NCBI RefSeq assembly: GCF_048537545.1
Contig: NZ_CP183218.1
DNA from: Chania fonticola_B
Lineage (GTDB): Bacteria; Pseudomonadota; Gammaproteobacteria; Enterobacterales; Enterobacteriaceae
Length of the DNA: 64,000 nucleotides
Strand: one strand, 5' to 3'
Position numbers and translations under genes: made by a program. This document shows positions 63,704-64,000 of the stretch, piece by piece (within the stretch, counting starts at the first letter, position 1; the number at the start of each line of letters is the position of its first letter). The notes under the pieces were generated by a model. The model was not told the origin of the DNA. It saw only the letters and a list, made by a program, of their open reading frames with translations, and did no database searches.

Positions 63704-64000
63704 AACGTGCCGTCAGTTGGCGGATCGGGTTGCTTGCAGAGGGAGCGGCAATGCCGCTCAGGTTGAAACTGGCACGGCACTGCTGATGGTCAGCGTGCCC
63801 CCATTTCGCCGTCAGTGTGCCCTGTTCCGGTAGCCCGCTCAGATACACTTGGCCCGAATCTCCAACGATACCGGTATTGTTTTTTCCTGCCGGAGTATCC
63901 GCCACCGTAATCACCGTGCCGAATGGCAGGCTGGTATCCCCCCGTAGCAGCGTCACCAGCGCCTGGTAACCCACTCGGGTGTCAAATCTCGCCATGACGA
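63687..64000 (-). CDS. fimbrial usher, C-terminal end (partial)
   Basis: The frame continues off the right edge. The peptide (MARFDTRVGYQALVTLLRGD, VGDSGQVYLSGLPEQGTL, HADHQQCRASFNL) is the C-terminal end of a FimD-type usher with its Cys pair (QQCRASF ... LTARCETGR). It is upstream of the two adhesin genes in the same operon. Confidence 0.85.
   Translation of the reverse strand, partial: VMARFDTRVGYQALVTLLRGDTSLPFGTVITVADTPAGKNNTGIVGDSGQVYLSGLPEQGTLTAKWGHADHQQCRASFNLSGIAAPSASNPIRQLTARCETGR

Overview
The window looks like a chromosome segment of an enterobacterium close to Serratia. This is an inference from gene content and order (hutUH, megL, cysG joined to cysDNC, ftsB-ispD-ispF-truD, surE-pcm-nlpD-rpoS facing mutS) and from housekeeping proteins that read as typical Yersiniaceae/Enterobacterales sequences. 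No tRNA, rRNA or CRISPR array was seen.

Layout. 1-1.8 kb: end of a chaperone-usher fimbrial operon plus a regulator. 2.1-4.9 kb: a sulfur cluster (SQR-like flavoprotein, DUF1641 protein, methionine gamma-lyase). 5.0-9.8 kb: a leftward histidine-utilisation operon (hutU-hutH-permease) with a readable promoter and a HutC-type operator. 10.1-13 kb: an aromatic-acid-type MFS transporter and the queuosine genes queE and queD. 13.4-24.4 kb: sulfate assimilation (cysJIH and cysG-cysDNC), separated by a toxin-antitoxin pair and iap. In E. coli K-12 the cysH-iap interval holds type I-E CRISPR-Cas; here it holds only the toxin-antitoxin pair. 24.5-30.2 kb: ygbE, a polar amino-acid ABC importer, and ftsB-ispD-ispF-truD. 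30.2-36.1 kb: a complete alpha-type (CS1/CFA-I, class 5) fimbrial operon inserted between truD and surE. 36.4-42.7 kb: surE-pcm-nlpD-rpoS and the convergent mutS.

From 42.8 kb the window is accessory. A tyrosine integrase sits just upstream of mutS, and a 113-bp sequence covering the mutS start codon and upstream DNA recurs (103/113 identical) at 59.65 kb, where it still encodes the first residues of MutS. These are read as the two ends of a 16.8-kb genomic island. The island carries a P4-type integrase relic, a decayed ABC-three-component (ABC-3C) defence locus broken by an IS1-family element, an unrecognised 487-aa membrane-anchored protein, two pseudogenes, and an intact orphan type VI secretion module (vgrG, DUF4123 adaptor, unknown 282-aa gene, PD-(D/E)XK-like nuclease effector, presumed immunity gene, PAAR, zinc-ribbon protein, unknown gene). 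A 173-bp IS903-like MITE with a perfect 9-bp target duplication lies in an integrase relic at the right end. Beyond it, a second small unit holds a Fic protein and a small convergent gene, flanked by two 151-bp repeats derived from broken integrases, so islands have accreted repeatedly at this site. The window ends in another fimbrial operon with two tandem paralogous adhesins and the C-terminus of an usher.

The best candidates for something new are the T6SS module with its unknown 282-aa partner, the 487-aa orphan, the Fic/small-protein pair, and the island architecture that exchanges the 5' end of mutS.
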